This document shows, one piece after another, positions 12,574 through 13,244 of a stretch of DNA of 13,244 bases. Numbering within the stretch: the first letter of the stretch is position 1; every line of letters starts with the position of its first letter. A model generated the notes under the pieces. It saw only the letters and a program-made list of their open reading frames with translations, made no database searches and was not told the origin of the DNA. The stretch lies in NCBI GenBank assembly GCA_022750355.1, contig JAKIVW010000014.1:1-13244 (forward strand). The letters run 5' to 3'. The position numbers and the translations under genes are program-made. The DNA is from Thermoplasmata archaeon (GTDB taxonomy: Archaea; Thermoplasmatota; Thermoplasmata; Lutacidiplasmatales; UBA184).

Positions 12574-13244
12574 ATGCAGGTCAGGAAGCTGCGTAAGAGC
12601 CCCTCGGGCCATTCCGGGTTGTCACCGGCCAACCTCGCCCTCTGGAAACGGATGTACGAGGAGACCCCGTTCGAAAAACTCCCTTGGTTCTCTCCCGACC
12701 CGTACCCGCCACTCGTGGACGCCGTACAGGCCGGCTGGTTCAAGCCGCCCGGACCGATCCTCGACGTTGGTTGTGGAGCTGGATCCAACGTTCTGTGGTT
12801 GACAACCCAGGGTTTTCGCGCCACCGGCATCGACATCGCTCCGGGCGCGATCGCCGCCGCCGAATCTCGGCGTACCCAATCCACCAAACACGCCAAGTTC
12901 CTTGTAGACGACGTCTTGGAAAGCGCCCTCCCGCCGGGACATTTCCGGGGCGCCGTCGACGCGGGGTGTTTCCACACCCTCCCCATCCGGAAAAGGAGTC
13001 AATACGCGAGTGGGCTGGCACGGTTGTTGAAGCCCGAGGCGACATACCTTCTCTCTTGGATCGGACGGGAGGAAACGCGGGCCTGGGGTCCGCCCCACCG
13101 TCCCTCGGTCAATGAGATCACCGAGACTTTCGAGTCGCTCTTCCGCGTGGAGCGGGTCGAATACCGTCCGCGAGTAATTCGAGTTCCTCCGCCCCCTCGG
13201 AAATCGACTCGGCCCCTGACGACCTTGGCCGGCTACACGGCTCG
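12574..13244 (+). CDS. Class I SAM-dependent methyltransferase, TPMT/TehB-like, truncated at window end
   Basis: Runs off the right edge after 223 codons with no stop. After a basic N-terminus comes LWKRMYEETPFEKLPWFS, the W-x-x-x-Y...PW pattern that precedes the fold in thiopurine- and tellurite-type methyltransferases. Motif I is LDVGCGAGS (about 63-71), binding S-adenosylmethionine; the acidic residue follows as Asp87 in ATGIDIAP. Motif IV is DAGCFHTLP (about 129-137), with the GCFH signature of this subgroup. The usual PGG turn of motif VI is KPEATYLLSW here. The substrate is unknown. Start: an in-frame TGA at 12544-12546 limits the N-terminus, and the ATG at 12574 is the only good start before the conserved region. 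A weak TATA-like TTTCTACT at 12537-12544 lies about 33 bases upstream. Confidence 0.88.
   Translation, partial: MQVRKLRKSPSGHSGLSPANLALWKRMYEETPFEKLPWFSPDPYPPLVDAVQAGWFKPPGPILDVGCGAGSNVLWLTTQGFRATGIDIAPGAIAAAESRRTQSTKHAKFLVDDVLESALPPGHFRGAVDAGCFHTLPIRKRSQYASGLARLLKPEATYLLSWIGREETRAWGPPHRPSVNEITETFESLFRVERVEYRPRVIRVPPPPRKSTRPLTTLAGYTA

Noticed and set aside
12268..12612. 115-residue N-terminal extension of the M14 protein
   Set aside because: Low-complexity Arg/Gly/Ser sequence without a domain; a good SD and ATG at 12267 lie directly before the conserved part.
1..13244. CRISPR array, IS element, prophage or tRNA gene
   Set aside because: No regularly spaced repeats, transposase or integrase motifs, terminal inverted repeats or complete cloverleaf were found on either strand by eye.

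Overview
The window looks archaeal, most likely a GC-rich soil or sediment-type Thermoplasmatota relative. Several start codons sit about 26-27 bases from the centre of a TATA-like box with no Shine-Dalgarno (SD) sequence (1222 +, 5399 +, 8873 -, probably 1168 -), which is the layout of archaeal leaderless mRNAs. The few genes with a clear SD (6177 +, 12267 -) look internal to, or set back within, their transcripts. The phylum is a guess from protein style; no ribosomal or other marker gene is present.

Layout. 1-454: 3' part of a PIN-domain nuclease. 656-1425: a DUF2085-type membrane protein (-) and a one-TM small protein (+) diverging from one TATA box. 1426-1616: a hairpin-bearing region between convergent genes. 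1617-2228: GNAT acetyltransferase (-). 2229-2579: mostly non-coding, with a doubtful 33-residue Cys/His ORF. 2580-3113: DUF4760-like membrane-anchored protein. 3114-3464: nothing recognised. 3465-4199: DUF1275 membrane protein. 4270-4653: VOC-fold protein (-). 4865-5242: DUF1801 protein. 5399-5925: a type II toxin-antitoxin pair with a tandem-repeat operator candidate at its promoter. 5926-6176: two inverted repeats and a doubtful ORF. 6177-6800: an HExxH metallopeptidase-like protein. 7006-7395 (+) and 7499-7951 (-): unrecognised membrane proteins. 8061-8873 (-): class I methyltransferase, divergent from a muconolactone-isomerase-like protein (9034-9378 +). 9379-9739: two abutting RNA hairpins, then the SRPBCC protein at 9740-10222 (+). 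10477-12267 (-): M14 carboxypeptidase-family protein. 12574 to the end (+): a second, truncated methyltransferase.

How the genes fit together. This is an accessory region of mostly single-gene transcription units in alternating orientation, not a metabolic pathway. The proteins are of the small-molecule-modification type (GNAT, VOC, SRPBCC, two methyltransferases) plus small membrane proteins. The only clear co-functional unit is the antitoxin-toxin pair, whose transcript may read through to the HExxH gene. No RNA genes, IS elements, CRISPR arrays or phage genes were seen. The points most worth following are the promoter shared by the 656-1168 and 1222-1425 genes, the toxin-antitoxin operator and possible link to the HExxH protein, and the hairpin pair at 9404-9447.
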